Below, in pieces: positions 43,721 through 57,469 of a stretch of DNA of 64,000 nucleotides; within the stretch, counting starts at the first letter, position 1; each line of letters begins with the position of its first letter. Source of the DNA: Thuidium tamariscinum (lineage: Eukaryota > Streptophyta > Bryopsida > Hypnales > Thuidiaceae); NCBI GenBank assembly GCA_947034885.2, contig OX344751.2, positions 41,631,082 through 41,695,081 of the forward strand, given 5' to 3'. The notes below the pieces were generated by a model. It had not been told where the DNA came from. It made no database searches and saw only the letters and a program-made list of their open reading frames with translations. The position numbers and the translations under genes were made by a program.

Positions 43721-46150
43721 TTATAATAAACTTTGTAAATATTGTAAGACCCATTATGTAGGTTATTTTTCAAAAGAATTATAGAAAATCATATGCAAGA
43801 CATTGCATTTGTCACGTAGAATTCAAATTATCTACTAAAAGATGGAAAAGACATACGCTAGTGGATTGACAATGATCATCATTAGCTTAGTTGTCATATC
43901 AACTTGGAAATGTTATCATACACAAATATATCATACTTTAAAGATAAGTGACACATTTGTCATTTTGTGAAAAAAAAGTCATGCACATTTGATAACCTTT
44001 TCAAATATGATGCAAAGGCAATAATGAATCAAGTTGAAGGAGATATGTATCATGGACTCATATCAATATAAAAGTAATCTTATTACTATTGTATACTTCA
44101 TTTCATGTCAAGTAAAAAACAAACTTACAAAGACAATATAAATACTTGCATACAATAATTCCATGAGAAAATGATTGACATTCTAAAGTACAAAACAATT
44201 GATAGTAGAAATTTCATTTCAAACCACAAGGAAGGAAGTCTTCATCATGACATTAATGTTTTTTGATGCCTATGATTCAAAAGCATATTGCAATATTCTC
44301 AAATCTTCAATACTATATTAGTTTGCATCCATCTATAGAATCTTTATCCAAATCTAAGATACTGAGGTAATTGACAACTTCAATCCATGAACATCCACTC
44401 TTCACCATTATCCAACAAAAGTTTGCACTAAATAGCATCAAGATTGTTACACTTGCATATATCTTCAAAGCTATTCCACTTCTATAATTTCCAAGTTCAA
44501 CTGTCCAAAATGAAATCAACATAGTAGTTGTCTAGTTTTCAACCATAACTTGTATTTAGGACAACAACATATCATAGTAGTTCACTCAAATTTACTTCAA
44601 AAACCTAAACTATGAATAGTTCAATCCAAGTTTTTGCTTATAGAAAGAGGTGGGGTCAAAATCAATATCAATATAGAAAGGCTATACAACTTTTGTCAAT
44701 TAAGTGCTAATATTCTTTCCAAATTGATCCAATGTTACAAATCTTCTTTCATAAAATGACAAATGAATTACACCTTACATGAGGATGTGCATTTCTAGAA
44801 TATGTAAACATAAGGTAGGAACACCCATAACCGTCAAAACAAGCAATTCAATAGAGTTCAAGGTATCTTATTCTAGAAAAAATATTTTTACAGTATTAGC
44901 AACTGAAAATCATGAATTTTCAAAAAAAAAAAGAATTTTTGGACAAGTCATCTAATTTCTGTGAATTTTCAAAATAGAACTCACTAGGACACTCTATACC
45001 ACACTCTAGTAAATCTACTTTGATTCCCACAACAAAATCTAAAACTTCAAATTTTATCAATCAAAATTAACAATAAGTGCCAATTTGGAGGTACTCTTGA
45101 AGACAATTTAAAGACACCCTACTTGGCAGTTATGGGTGCAGTAACAGTTATGGATGTTGCTATCTTAGCTAAAGAACTATGGTGATTGATTTCCTTTTAC
45201 ACATTCACATTCATGTTTTAATGTATAAAGTGCATGTAATGACAAGTGATGTCTTCCAATTGGAAGGCTAAACCTATATCATTCCCTAGTCTAAGATGGT
45301 TATATATCCTAAAGCAAAAGTACATATTGATTTCTTTAGTGGACCAACAAACAAACATTTTAAATATAGGATGCTTTCAAATCCTTATCATTTCAACGTT
45401 TAAAAATCATATCTACTTTGACAAGTTCAAAAAGAAGAATCAGAGAAGGTTGTATACAAATTCCAATTGTTGGCCCAAAAAATATACCTCAAGCCATCAA
45501 TACATGCTACAATGCAAACCCTAGGTACATAAACTATCATTTTATGATAAAAAAAACAAGGTTGGATGAACTCATGATTACCAATGGCTATACTAAAGTA
45601 ATTGTACATTCACATGATGTGTCATATCCTCCAATTGTAAGTAGAACAACTTACAATACAATTTACACATGCATTTAAAAAAAATCTCAACTTTCAAGGC
45701 AATTGAAAAAGACTTTCTATCTCAAACCATGTCAAAGATTACTTGGCAAATAGTTCCTTTCATATGGATTATAAACTTTTTGAAATACCTCTATTTTTCA
45801 ACAAATGAAATCATAGAAGGACAACAAAGTCTCCTACAATATCATTCTTTTCAATGCATGAATGTTTTTGAAATGAAAAAACTATTTTAGTTCATGCTTC
45901 ATCCATAGCCCTAGTGGGAAATTGTCATGAGAGGCCCCAAATAAATAAATTAAGAAGTCCTACTTTCACAACCACTCTTCTCCAAAATTCATATGCAAAT
46001 GTGTCCATAGCTATCAATGTGCACACTCCACATTGAGTAGCTTGGTGGGAGAACTAAATCCTCCATCCCTACAACCATGCCCAATTTTTTTCCCCCACAA
46101 CATTTGAACTAGTCATTTGTAGAGCCAAATTCTTCCATCAATTGGCAACA
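43721..46150. other. AT-rich gene-free sequence
   Basis: No supported gene. Frames here are short and without recognisable motifs. Confidence 0.4.
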
Positions 46151-47160
46151 GATCATTGCACACTATAGGTCCCAATGTGAGGGCGTTTTGTATTCAACAT
46201 ATTCAAACATGAAAGAGCTCCAACCCTCTATTGACACATACCTACACAACAACAACATCAAGGTAATGAAGCACAACTCTCGAGTATTGCCCTGAGAACT
46301 GCAATAGAACTGCAAGCACAGCCTGTTGTAGGCTACAAAACCCACTTGCAACAGAGGAGCCAAACACAAGAACGTATGAAAACTAAGAACACATGGAACA
46401 GCACTTACACTTGCAAGACGCAAAGATCTCACACACACGGTATCCCCAAACAGCACCCCAAGACTTGTTGCACTGCTTGTTCAAGTGCCACCCAAACCAA
46501 CCAAAGTTCGAAGCAAGTCTCCTGCAGAGAACCACGCTCCGACTCACACTTGGAAATGCATTTCAGAGCGCATACCTGACTGCCGTGAGGGTGAGAAGGT
46601 TCAACAGCAACAACTGAGGTCGTCTCTCTCGCTTGCAAGCTACACTCCAGCGAAGAAACGAGGCAGCAGCAACAGGGAAGAGCTTGGAAGGCAAGGACAA
46701 CGGAACAGGTCGTGGAAGAGAACAGGTGCCTCGTCTTCATTAACCTCCTTGGGTGCGTAAGCTTCAGCTCAGAGGACGGAGCTGCGGACACACGATGGCT
46801 CGAGAGCTGCCAGCAAAGAGATGGATAAACAAATGCAGAGATCGGAGGAGCAAGAGTGCGCTGCTTGAGGGGGTGGGGGAACCATGGGCTTCACCAGGCA
46901 GTGAAGAGCCGGCCGGCAGCCTCCTTCGATGGTGGGGTAGGGTAAGCTCAGTCAGGAGAGGCCAGTCTCGGTGATGCAGCCGTCCCACGTGAAGAGTACT
47001 GTGGAGTAAGAGACGTGAGGGAGACACCTCTCCGTTTCCCAAGGTGGGTACACGTTTCTCAAGGCCTTGGGGTGTGCACTGCCTTGGGGCGCTTCTAGCC
47101 TCTAGAAAGCTTTTTCAGTAAAGCTTCACCCTTGCTGGGTTTCAACTCCCAGGTGAGTAC
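46151..47160. other. Unassigned GC-richer island
   Basis: About 1 kb with clearly higher GC than its surroundings and several frames of 70-120 codons on both strands. None shows a domain I recognise. It could be a decayed gene, a non-coding exon region or a non-autonomous element. Confidence 0.4.
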
Positions 47161-47926
47161 ACTCGAAAGTGTCACACATTGGTACAGTGACTATTTACTA
47201 TTATAAAGTTGTTGAGATTCTCACTTAGTCTTGTCTGCAAGTGAAAGCACATTCCAATGCACAAAAAACAGGGCATTTGGATACATTATGAAATGACAGC
47301 CTCTTGAACTGGAAGCATTCCACTTGCTGAAGCCCATACTGCTTGCTCCTAGCTTGTCACCTGTTCCTCAGTTCAACTATTTACAATGGAGCAGAAAGGA
47401 AAAAAAACAGAGTAGTTCATAACAAGTCACCATAGCATGTACATGTAGGCTTGGCTTAGAGCTTGCTTGGACGTTTCTGTGCAGCCCGTTTAATACTTAT
47501 TACATTTCCTTGTCTCTGCAGTGAAGAAGCAGACGTCAGTTTTTTCTTGAGTTTTTGAAATGGGATTTCTTTGCAAGAGGCGGCAGTCTTTTGAATACAG
47601 AATTTTCAATGGACGCATACCAGCACCGAAGTGACAAGCGTGATTCAGTTTTGCCTTGGAGCGTACTTTACTCTTCTGGCACATTCAGAAGCGGAGTCGT
47701 ACAATAATGTAAATGCAGTTGCATTATATTCCAGAATTTTCACTGCCGTGACGTAAGCATACCAAAAAGTGCAGCTCTCTTTGTTGCATCCCAGAATCCT
47801 CCAAATAACTCCCATTTCCACTCAAAAGTAACCGTCCTGTGCCTGGGCACATGGAAATTTCTGCTTTTGGAGGCACCTGTCCGCATTCCCAATTTTCTAA
47901 AAATATGGTCGACGTTAGAGGGCTAA
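47161..47926. other. Intergenic sequence
   Basis: Nothing recognised apart from the start of the MITE at 47927. Confidence 0.35.
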
Positions 47927-48251
47927 GGTAGAAGGTCCTCTAATGGACCATCTAAGGGCTGAAACTGAATTTCAGGGAAGTAAAACTTCTAGAAATATTT
48001 TTCAGCAAATTTTCCTTGAAAGACAAGTAGAATTGACATCTAACCCAATTCATTTCATATTTTTTGGAGCTTTGTAGAATTTGTTATCAAATTTTGAAGT
48101 TGAAGTGGCATAGGGCTCTAAAATGGAGCATTGCCTAAAATGTACACAATTTTTACACCATTGAAGGCTATGAAAAAGAAATATGTACAAACTATCTACA
48201 TTTAAGATAGGGCTCCATTTCAATGCCCGCTCCATTTAAGGACCTCCTACC
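47927..48251 (+). mobile_element. GGTA MITE, TTAA-type, copy 1
   Basis: Ends GGTAGAAGGTCCTC and, inverted, ggacctcctacc. Flanks CTAA and TTAC are one-base variants of TTAA. 325 bp, non-coding. The interior (gaatttcag, ttttccttgaaagacaagt) is shared with 49198-49503. Confidence 0.75.
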
Positions 48252-49193
48252 TTACATCTTTTCCCTTCCCTGTTTGCAATTGTTGCACCAATCAACAAAA
48301 AAAAAAAAGGATGAAAAAACGTCAGAGTCAGCAACTTTCAACGCTTGTATTCAATGCATCGTCCAAAATATGGATGTCGAAGTTTGTTTCTAGAAGCGTC
48401 ATCTACACTTTGTGTACATAGCTGATTTTCTAGATGTTGGTCATGGGTCAAGTCTAGCTTCTGCCTTTCAAAATTCATAGTGATTTCAATTCAAGAAATA
48501 AAATTACCTATTTTTTTGCAATCCTCATTATTATTCTCAAATGTACCTTTGAAAATATTTGCTTTGCCTTGCACTACCCTAGATCATGTTCACATGTGCT
48601 CATTTTATCCATCATGGGTTCCTCTACGCTAATATTCTGGCTATCTCTATTAGCCTTAGAGAAATTCTCCTGATAAAATGTCGTCCCAAAACTATAATTT
48701 TCTGGGCGTGCCAAGAAAATAATTGAGAATTTTTTAAAGGAATTGCTGGTGTGCCTATACATTTGTTTGAATTTCCTTCAACAGGGTTTGGGGAGGTTTT
48801 GTTTTTTTTTCTTTTTAAAAAAAATACATGGACCGTTTCCATTGCAGAGGAAAAAGTACAAAGAACCAGAGGCAAGGGCCTCAGCAGAAAAACTTTTCTT
48901 TTCTTTTTTTCAAACTCAGATCAAAATCCCAACACCAAAATCAAACTAACAAGCAAATAGCAAAAGAAGACCCAACCAGTAAACCGACCTCGCACCAAAC
49001 TAACGCCCCACCACCAGCAAAGCCGGGGGAGTTTTTGTAAGCCAGGATGCTGGGAATTATCCCCAGTTGGTGGGGTTCCCCTTATTGAACTGGTTCCTCA
49101 AAATCCAACCAGTGTACCTACTCCTGGTATTAAATTGTTTTCTTAACCCTTCAAATTCTCAGCAACTTTCAAGGTGTTTTGGATCTCCATTTG
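48252..49193. other. Intergenic sequence
   Basis: Contains an A-rich tract near 48297 and mixed-composition DNA. No supported gene. Confidence 0.35.
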
Positions 49194-49197
49194 TTAA

Positions 49198-49503
49198 GGT
49201 AAGAGGTCCTATAATGGACCATCTAAAGGTTGAAACAGAATTTCAGGAAGGTAAAACCTCTAGAAATATTTTTCAGTAAATTTTCCTTGAAAAACAAGTA
49301 GAATTGACATCTAGCCCAAGTCGTTTCATATTTTTCTGAGCTTTTTTGAATTAGTTATCAAATTTTGAAGTTGAAAGGGCATATAGCTACAATGTACACT
49401 ATCAATACACTGCTGAAGGCTATGAAAAAGCAGCATGTACAACTACTGTACATTTGAGATAGGACACCATTTTAGAACCCGCTCCATTTAAGAGCCTTCT
49501 ACC
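49198..49503 (+). mobile_element. GGTA MITE, TTAA-flanked, copy 2
   Basis: Ends GGTAAGAGGTCCTA and, inverted, gagccttctacc. Exact TTAA on both sides (49194-49197, 49504-49507). Same family as 47927-48251. Confidence 0.82.
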
Positions 49504-49507
49504 TTAA

Positions 49508-52500
49508 GTTTTGAAAAGTTGGAGCTCAAAGGACAATGAGTCATTTTTAGGCAAAATTAACCATAAGTTCTTGTAGAAAGCCAAGTTCTCATTACTTCTA
49601 CAAAATTTGATTTCAATCCAACACAAGTTGTAAGATCATAATATAAAGTGAAGGTATCTTCAAAGAAATATATGTTTTGTTATTACTAAAATTGTGCTTT
49701 GACTGGCTCTTTTGGAGACGTAACATTTTTAAAAATTGGTATCATTTGTTCATCTTGAAGGTAATCAAGTTCCACACGCATGGAAACTAGTCTTGTATTC
49801 TTAAGACCAAAAATTAGTGAAAGAATGGCCTTGCAATGCTAACCACTTCATTCTTAAATTTCAAACAAGTATGACATAACTGAAAGACTTGTAACAAATT
49901 ATTTGAAGCCAAAGTTCAAGATTGTACATGGTAGAGAGAAAGAACACAAGAAAGAAACAGAGTAGAAACAAAATGTGAAAAACAGCTCAAATCCAAGTGC
50001 AAGATGTTTATTTTAGTAGTTTTCACAAGATATAGACCGAAAGAGGGGGAAAAAACATGCTTCTACCTCATTGGTTAGGATTCCCTATCTAATAACATCT
50101 TTGACTCTTTACTTCTAGACTATCAGCACTTTGAAAATTTTGTAAATTCACTAGTGAATCTTCTTCTTATAAATATAAATACACCACTTCATAGGTAACT
50201 TTATTGTTTTGAGAATGAACCCAAGAGTAAGTGACTTTTTACATTCCTAAGTCTAGATTGTTCAAATAACAAGTCAATCATATTATGGTCGATGAAAATT
50301 TTAAGGGTTAAAATTTAACCAATCTATTCTCATTTTTATTGTTTCCAATACTCTACTATGTAAGTCTTGATTTGATCATCCATCATCTATACCTTTATTC
50401 CTTGCCCTAAAGAATGACATAAATATTTGGCAACCAATGGATGAAAAAGAATCTTTGTATGTAGGATAAAAGTGCAACATTTTAAGTGAAAAGGAGTGAT
50501 CTAATATAATACTAACTTTCACTTCTATTGGGTGATTTCGACAATATCAAAATAGATGACTTCCATAGTCACTAGAGTTTGTCCTTCAAGGGTTAAGATA
50601 GATTGTTTGTTTGGTTTGATTTGTTTAATATTTTGAAATCTAAAAAATTGTGAGGCATCAAACAACACTTGTGATACCACTTAAAAGATCTTGGCAAGAA
50701 AGGATGCATGGACTTTGTTTTTTGGACCTTTGTATGGAAAGGATAGAATTTCAAAGATTTATATGAATTGATAAATAAAATTTAATTACCATTTTTTTTT
50801 TAAAATTTGTAACTTTCTTATTACATATGCAAATGCCACAAAACATAGCTTTGCACTCTTTTGTGCATAGAGTTTTCTATTTGAACTAAAAATGAAACCT
50901 TTTACACAACAAAAGCCCTTGTACTCCTTCCATTGCAAAAAGATATTTGAATTTCAAACTTTTATGAATTAAAAAAGTAAAAATAGTTTTTTATTTTTAT
51001 TTTGGCTCTAATGGTATAAGGCACACTGGTCTTTAAATTAAATTATCTTGGTTGTATTATTGTATTTAGGTAGTATATATATTTTTTCTTTAATTTGTTT
51101 AATATGCTGATATGTATTAAAATGTAAGGCATCTAACAACTTTCTTAGTGCCTTCAAAGCTTTTGGCAAGGAAGTGTACATGGTCTTTGATTTTGTAGCA
51201 TTTGGATCTACAATGTGGACATTGCACATTAAAATGCTACAAAACAAAAATTTATACTCTTCTATAAGGCATCTTAATAGCGGCTCTTTTAGTACTTCTC
51301 AAAAGCTCTTATCAAAGACTCAACGACTAGTGCATTGACTTTATTTCATGGTGTTTGGACCTCAATGTGGAAGTTATTGAATTTCAAAGTTCTTATTCAT
51401 CAAAAAAATAAATCTTTGCACTTCCTCTTATATAAAGCTTTCTATATGTTTGTATCAAGAATGCAACCTTTCACATTGCAACAAAGGCTTTTGCATTCTT
51501 TGGTTTACAAAAATATTGAAAATCAAGGTTTTATAAATCAAAAATTTAGAAAATTATTTTTACTTTTATTTTTGTTTTCAGCAACAAACAAGGCATACTT
51601 TTATCCATTATATTTTCCATGCTTGTAGAAATCATTGTAACCTTTCTTTTAATCCAAAAAAGATGCACCTATGACCATTACTGTGTTTATTCACTTGTTA
51701 CCATTTTCAACTAGATATGAATGAAAAAAATTGTATTTATTTTTCAAAGATGAAACAATATGTTCAATATAAGTAATAAAAAAGAATTAAATTTTGAGGA
51801 GGAAGATTTGTGATAATTGTGAATTTCTTTAGAAGAAATTGAAAAAAAGTCATATCAAATATAAAATATACTAAAAAAATCTCAAATTCTTACCATAGAT
51901 GTATATCACAAAATAAAACATTATGGTATAAACAAAAGTTATTTATTTACCATAACACTCTAAATTTTTTTAGATAAAAAATTTAGGTTATAGGTCCAAA
52001 ATTCATAATGCTATATAATATTGAAATTTATAGATTTTAAAAATTTCCAATTGGTGTAGAAATTGCAGGTTGTACACTTCATTTCATTAAGTGAATTCAA
52101 TTTACAAAAATATCAATTTATAGGTAAAATTCAAGTCAATAGTATATACAAGAAATGACCAAAATACACTACTTGATACACTATAAAGGTGGTCTATGGA
52201 TTAAACATCTTCCTCTTCTCCAAAAAGTTCAATGATGCTTCAATGAGGTAATTTGCATTGGTACTCACTAAAAATGTTTTTAAGCAACTTCCAAAAAAAT
52301 TTCGATGAAAAACATTTTATTCCATCATATTGTCTTATGTGAAGTCCTCTAAAGGATGACTTGCATTCTCAACAACATTTCAAGGTTCTAATGACCTTAT
52401 TTTAGGACAGTCTATTTGTCTATATTACACATTGATATTTGTTCTTTTCTAGCAAAGGCAAAGAAGATAATTTCAATACTTGTTTTATTGACATGGACTA

Positions 52501-52860
52501 CCTAAATGAAGTAGAATCAAGAGGCACAATATCCAATAAACACCCAATGAATGTTGGTGCTTAGGTGAGGTAGACAAGCCTATGACCACCTTGATGTGCA
52601 ATTTGACTATCTTCACACCAATTCTAAGAGGGGCACAAAGTTTCCAAAGGTGTGCACTTGTTTCACAAATCAAACCCAAATGGAGTTCTAATTTTCTATC
52701 AAAATTGTAATTTTTTTGAATTTTTGAAGTAGCAATTTTTCTTAAAATTCCAAAACTAAATATAGAGTAGAGGCATGAACATTTCATGAACAAGCCATAA
52801 CTCCACTCTCCTGTGTATACACTAATACTCAAGTGTTCACCAATGAAAGACTGACAGATT
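49508..52860. other. AT-rich gene-free sequence
   Basis: About 3.3 kb without a supported gene, RNA gene or repeat with definable ends. Confidence 0.4.
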
Positions 52861-53743
52861 ACCCGTTTTGACACGAATGCATCGAAATTATCATAAAAAT
52901 GAACAGATTTGCACGATGGGCTTGGTAGAATTGGGGCTAAAAAACACGGAGACGGAATTAGGCTGCTCTACCTCATGTAGATTTGGCAACAGTGGAGCGC
53001 ATTGCATCGAGACAGGTTGCAACTTCTCTGCCTGGAATGACCGACATGAACTCGAAGAAGCCGTCTGCCTTAATTTCACGACCATCTTGGCTTGTAGAAC
53101 TCACTTTCACATGTAGTAAGTTATTCCAAACAGATTATTGTTTGCAACTTCTAGTAGTGATAATTGTAAACGGAGGCTTGTCATTGTGACACTCTAACGA
53201 AAGAATTTAGTCTCTGTTCGGAGCAGGGTGCAGGCGAGCATTTTTGATCGAGAAGTTCAAGAACTGTCTTTTTTACCCAATAAAAATCCAATACCATGGT
53301 ATTGTGACGAGGATGCTGGAAATGCTTCCCCCAACAGTATTGATGCAAGGCACCAAAAACACTTAAAAAATGGCCTGTACCAATAATCAGTACCCCTATC
53401 CTTGGAATCGGCTAGTCTTTGCACTCCTCGGTACTCTACAATTTTATGCCCGGGGGTGACCGCATGTACTGTTGCACTCAACATTGTGTGTAGTGCCATC
53501 TTCTGAGAGGATAGTTGCACTCAACATTCAGATTTATATAGCAATCGTTGGAAATTTTGTAGTCGTTCATGAAAGTTGGCAAATCTAATTTTGTACTCAG
53601 TTTTGATTGTCACTATTTTGTACTATCTACTGTACAACTTGAAGTGCATTTTTCTAATTAATGTTACAAAGGAAATCATTCCATCTGCCCGAAACTGTTC
53701 AATTTCTACGGAAAAAAATCTTCCGCAAGTTTCCTCGATCTTA
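52861..53743. other. Mixed-composition sequence without a supported gene
   Basis: GC rises above the surroundings, and short frames of 60-90 codons occur, but no domain, signal peptide or splice pattern convinced me. Confidence 0.35.
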
Positions 53744-53865
53744 CAAACCCTTGCCGGGAATCATAAGGTTCCTTGAATTGAAATCCTCGAGAATAAAGAA
53801 TACTCAAACCCTTGCCGGGAATCATAAGGTTCCTTGAATTGAAATCCTCGAGAATAAAGAATACT
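53744..53865. repeat. Perfect 61-bp tandem duplication
   Basis: Two identical units, 53744-53804 and 53805-53865, each containing cttgccgggaatcataagg. Complete identity points to a very recent event, or to an assembly artefact. Confidence 0.9.
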
Positions 53866-54945
53866 CAAGACAGTCAAGAGAATCTTACTCTGTTGGAATG
53901 TACTGTACAGTGCCCTTCAAAGCAATTCTCAACAGAAAAGAGTGATTCTCAGCTTTGAGCGTGGAGACTACGTGACCCAGATGGTAGACAAGCGAAACAC
54001 ACGCACCTGAATTCTAGCATTCGTACGCGAAACCCAATTTCCCCGTGAGTTTCACGGAGGGTGTAGCTCATCGACAGGTTTAGTACAATTTTGGGATGGC
54101 CTCAATCAATACTGTCTCTCAAGACGAACCCCTTCACGCTTTGGGCATCTAGCGATCAAATTCTCATTCAGGAGCCACAGCCAGCGCGCAGAATTTCGAA
54201 CCTTGACACTCCATGAATCGATCGGTGCAGTACCATATCCGACTGAACTTCAAATTCTATACGAGATATATAATCTTTTGCAAATCGTTGAAGAGCCTCG
54301 ACACAGTTCACGTCATCAACATGAATGAATGATTAGAACTTCACAGTCTCACTTAGAAAGCGGTACATCGACAGTAACACTCCTCGATCACGGGCTACAC
54401 GAGTCAAGGTGCTTCAAATTCATCGTGACCTAGAATCTAGACCAACGAAATACCTGTGAACGGACATATCACTTGCAATCAAATTTCTGGACCACAGAAA
54501 CTTAATCACAGAACAAAACAGTACTGGTATGATCATAAACCCTGGTGCCATGGGTTCAAATACGACGGACAGATGCAAGAAATTGTGCATCGGCAAGGCT
54601 GATGCGTGGATGCAGGAAGGCATTGATCGAAGGCGGAGCGCGTTGGTGCAGCACCACCCCGATGACTGCTCCGCCGGATCAGATGAGGATTCCTCAGCAA
54701 TCTGATTTTCTGTTCGACTGTATCAGAGTTAACCCCTAAATGCCCAAGATCGACAACAGAATCTGGTGTTTCGAAACTAAATAAAACCTAACAAACTTGT
54801 TATTTTTAGTAGTTTATGTTTTTGAAGTTTTCTTCCTGAAGTCTAGTTTAGGCATAAAAACCCAATTGTGAAAATGATTGATTATGATTTTTGTATTCAA
54901 GGTTTTGTGCAAGGGTACCCATTGCAATCTTGATTTTCCATAGTC
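53866..54945. other. Mixed-composition sequence without a supported gene
   Basis: GC is moderate up to about 54730. At 54724-54745 ttaacccctaaatgcccaag resembles the terminus of the piggyBac-like MITE, but no partner end was found. Confidence 0.35.
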
Positions 54946-54949
54946 TTAA

Positions 54950-55169
54950 GGGAGAGGCACCCAATAGCATCCTTGTATCCAATACCGTCCGTTTCTACAG
55001 CACACAATCATTTCAGGCTATAAATGTAAGTAGGCAGTACATGGCTTATTTCTTTTGACCTAAAACAATAAGCAGTCTACAGTCCCCCTACATTTCTATT
55101 CTAGAATGAATGACTGACTTAGAAACGGACGGCATTGGGTACAAGGACGCACCATTGGGTGCCTCTCCC
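54950..55169. mobile_element. 220-bp TTAA-flanked MITE
   Basis: Inverted ends GGGAGAGGCACCCAATAG and, on the other strand, GGGAGAGGCACCCAATGG, extending as imperfect arms of about 48 bp to agaaacggacgg. Exact TTAA on both sides (54946-54949, 55170-55173). Non-coding. Confidence 0.85.
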
Positions 55170-55364
55170 TTAAGGGCTCTTGGAAATGAATCTCAAATGA
55201 ACTAGATCTTGGATACAAAATCACATTAGAAATTCATTTAAGAAAAATTGTAGAGCAAATTTTGAAAAGTTGTAAATTGATTTGGGTTAAATGCATTTTG
55301 GGCCCTTCAATCTTAAATCACACTAATTTATTGGATCTTTTTGGGAGGTGAAACATCTTCAAAT

Positions 55365-55615
55365 TTTTTCAGTAAATTTTCCTTGAAAGACAAGTGGAAT
55401 TGGCATCTATCTCATGTTGTTTCATAGTTATTGAAGCTTTGTGAATTTAGTTATGAAATTTTGAAGTTGAAATGGCATAGGGTTCTAAAGTCACCCACCT
55501 TCTAAAATGTACATCGCTTGTAAATTGCTAATTAAAGGCTATGAAAAAGCAACATATATGGATAGTGTTAACTCTAGGAGGTGGATCATTTTCGAGCCTA
55601 AGTACTTTTAAAAGG
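55365..55615 (+). mobile_element. GGTA MITE, diverged copy 3
   Basis: The interior matches 47927-48251 (ttttccttgaaagacaagt, gaagttgaaatggcatag, aaggctatgaaaaag). Its termini are no longer recognisable. Confidence 0.6.
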
Positions 55616-55619
55616 TCAT

Positions 55620-56777
55620 GCAAGTCCATGACCACTATTTTCAAGCCTCCCTCTTAACCAGCACTTTGTTTGTTGCCATTTTGCAACTTGAGACAAATTT
55701 TACATGTGAAGTCATGTGTCCACTACAAGTCATTAAATTTAAATTATTTGGGGGGTGAAATTTGAAATTCTTGTGAATTTTTTAAAAAAAATATCGAGAA
55801 GATTTGTATCAAATAGAGAATACAATAAAAAAAACTTGAAATTTTCACCATTGATGAACATCATAATGGATGACATTGTGGTATAAACCAATGTTATTGT
55901 ACACTCTAAAATTAGAAAATCAACAAATTATGGTTATAGATCAAAAGTTCATATTGCTGTAAGATATTGATTGAATTTATAAATCTATTAAGACTTCCAA
56001 ATGGAATAGAAATCACACTAGATAAGCTTCATATCATTAGTTGTATTCAAATCCAAAAAATATTATTTACATGGCTAAAGTTTGCACCAAGAATAATTAA
56101 CTAACAAGAAATAGCCAAAACACACTACAAACTTTAGGGTGATCCATGGATTAAGCATCTATTCTTCAAAAAATTTAATTTTACCACTATTCACAAAATG
56201 AGACATTTAAACCCTAAATGACGATGGAGTTGTTTTGCGGTCAATGGATGAGAGAGGCTTTTGTAGTACAGGACAGAACTGCAAGCATTCATCCTTGGAA
56301 TTAGGAGTAGAAAAGAAAAATCTTCTACAGTTCTTTGACTTCAAATGCAAACTTTTGGATTTTTTAATACCAATGATTCCCACGGTTTCAGAAAAGATGG
56401 TTTTGTGGGTGCCCCCCCCCCCATGGGTTTAGGGGTAAAACAAGCTAAATATTTGAATATCGGTTGGAAAGAGGAGAGGGAGTATGCCAGTTCAGCACCT
56501 GTGATTATGTCAAAATTTCGAAACTCTAAACGAGCTTTTGAACTGAACATGAATTGGAAAGAGGAGAGTCATTGTGACAATTCAGCACCTGTGATCATAA
56601 AGTGTTCACCCAAACAACAGGCCTACAGAAACGAATTGATACCATGAATGCCAACAAAAACGCACAAATCAGTTGCACCTGGAGATCTAAAACCTGCAGT
56701 CCAAAACGCATCCATCCATCCATTTTTCTGAATGAAAACTCACTCTGAAGATGCTTCATTTCTTCAATTTCACATAA
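55620..56777. other. Intergenic sequence with a C-tract
   Basis: No supported gene. A run of about 12 C at 56411-56422 sits in a context (aaagatggttttgtgggtg before, atgggtttaggggtaaa after) that resembles the C-tract near 57283. Confidence 0.4.
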
Positions 56778-56781
56778 TTAA

Positions 56782-57205
56782 GGTAGAACGACCTATTCCC
56801 GATCAAGGACCCATACCCAACCTATAGGGCTATATGGCTATTCCCAACCAAAGCTAGAAGAGATTTACAATCAAAGCTTTGAATGTACTTTTTCCCCATT
56901 TTCAAAGTTAGGACTAATAAGGTGATGGCACATATCCCAAAATGTCATAAAGTGTGTGGGAAATATCAATTGAGAAAGTAGTCTTGGCTATGATCCGAAT
57001 TAGAAGACTCTAGACATTGGCTATGGGCTCAAAGCACTTTTTGGCTTCTAAAAATCATAGTAATTTCAGTTTTGAGGATACAATTATGAAAAATATGCAA
57101 TCCCCATCTTTCTTATCTTGCTACATGGATAAAATTTGTATAGCCTCATATTCCTCATGATCTGTTCCGGAATTGCTTAAATGATCGGGTATAGGTGGTT
57201 CTACC
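56782..57205. mobile_element. 424-bp GGTA MITE with long inverted ends
   Basis: Inverted ends GGTAGAACGACCTATTCCCG and GGTAGAACCACCTATACCCG (minus strand). Flanks TTAA (56778-56781) and TTAT (57206-57209). The interior differs from copies 1-3, so only the termini are shared. Confidence 0.78.
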
Positions 57206-57469
57206 TTATCCTCTTCATGACCTTGAAGCAGTTGTCAACCAAATCTCCTTCTCTCATTCACAAAAGATAGTTTCTTGAATGCCCCCCCCCCCTGTGGTTT
57301 AAAGGTTAACTCTGCCCCTCAAGCTCTTTCTAGGTCCAAATGAAATATACACTGAAAATAGATACTTTAATGTTTGAATTTTTCTAAATAGTAAAAGAAT
57401 TCAAAAAATAATTTTTTTTTTCCAACTTAAAATACATGTTCTTCCTCAACCATTTTCATGTTTGGAAAA

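Noticed and set aside
46163-47042. A protein-coding gene in the GC-richer island
   Set aside because: Several frames of similar length on both strands, none with a recognisable domain or consistent splice signals.
48743-49040. Frames with KKNTWTV- and QNQTNK-like sequence
   Set aside because: Low-complexity A/T-rich DNA; no family resemblance.
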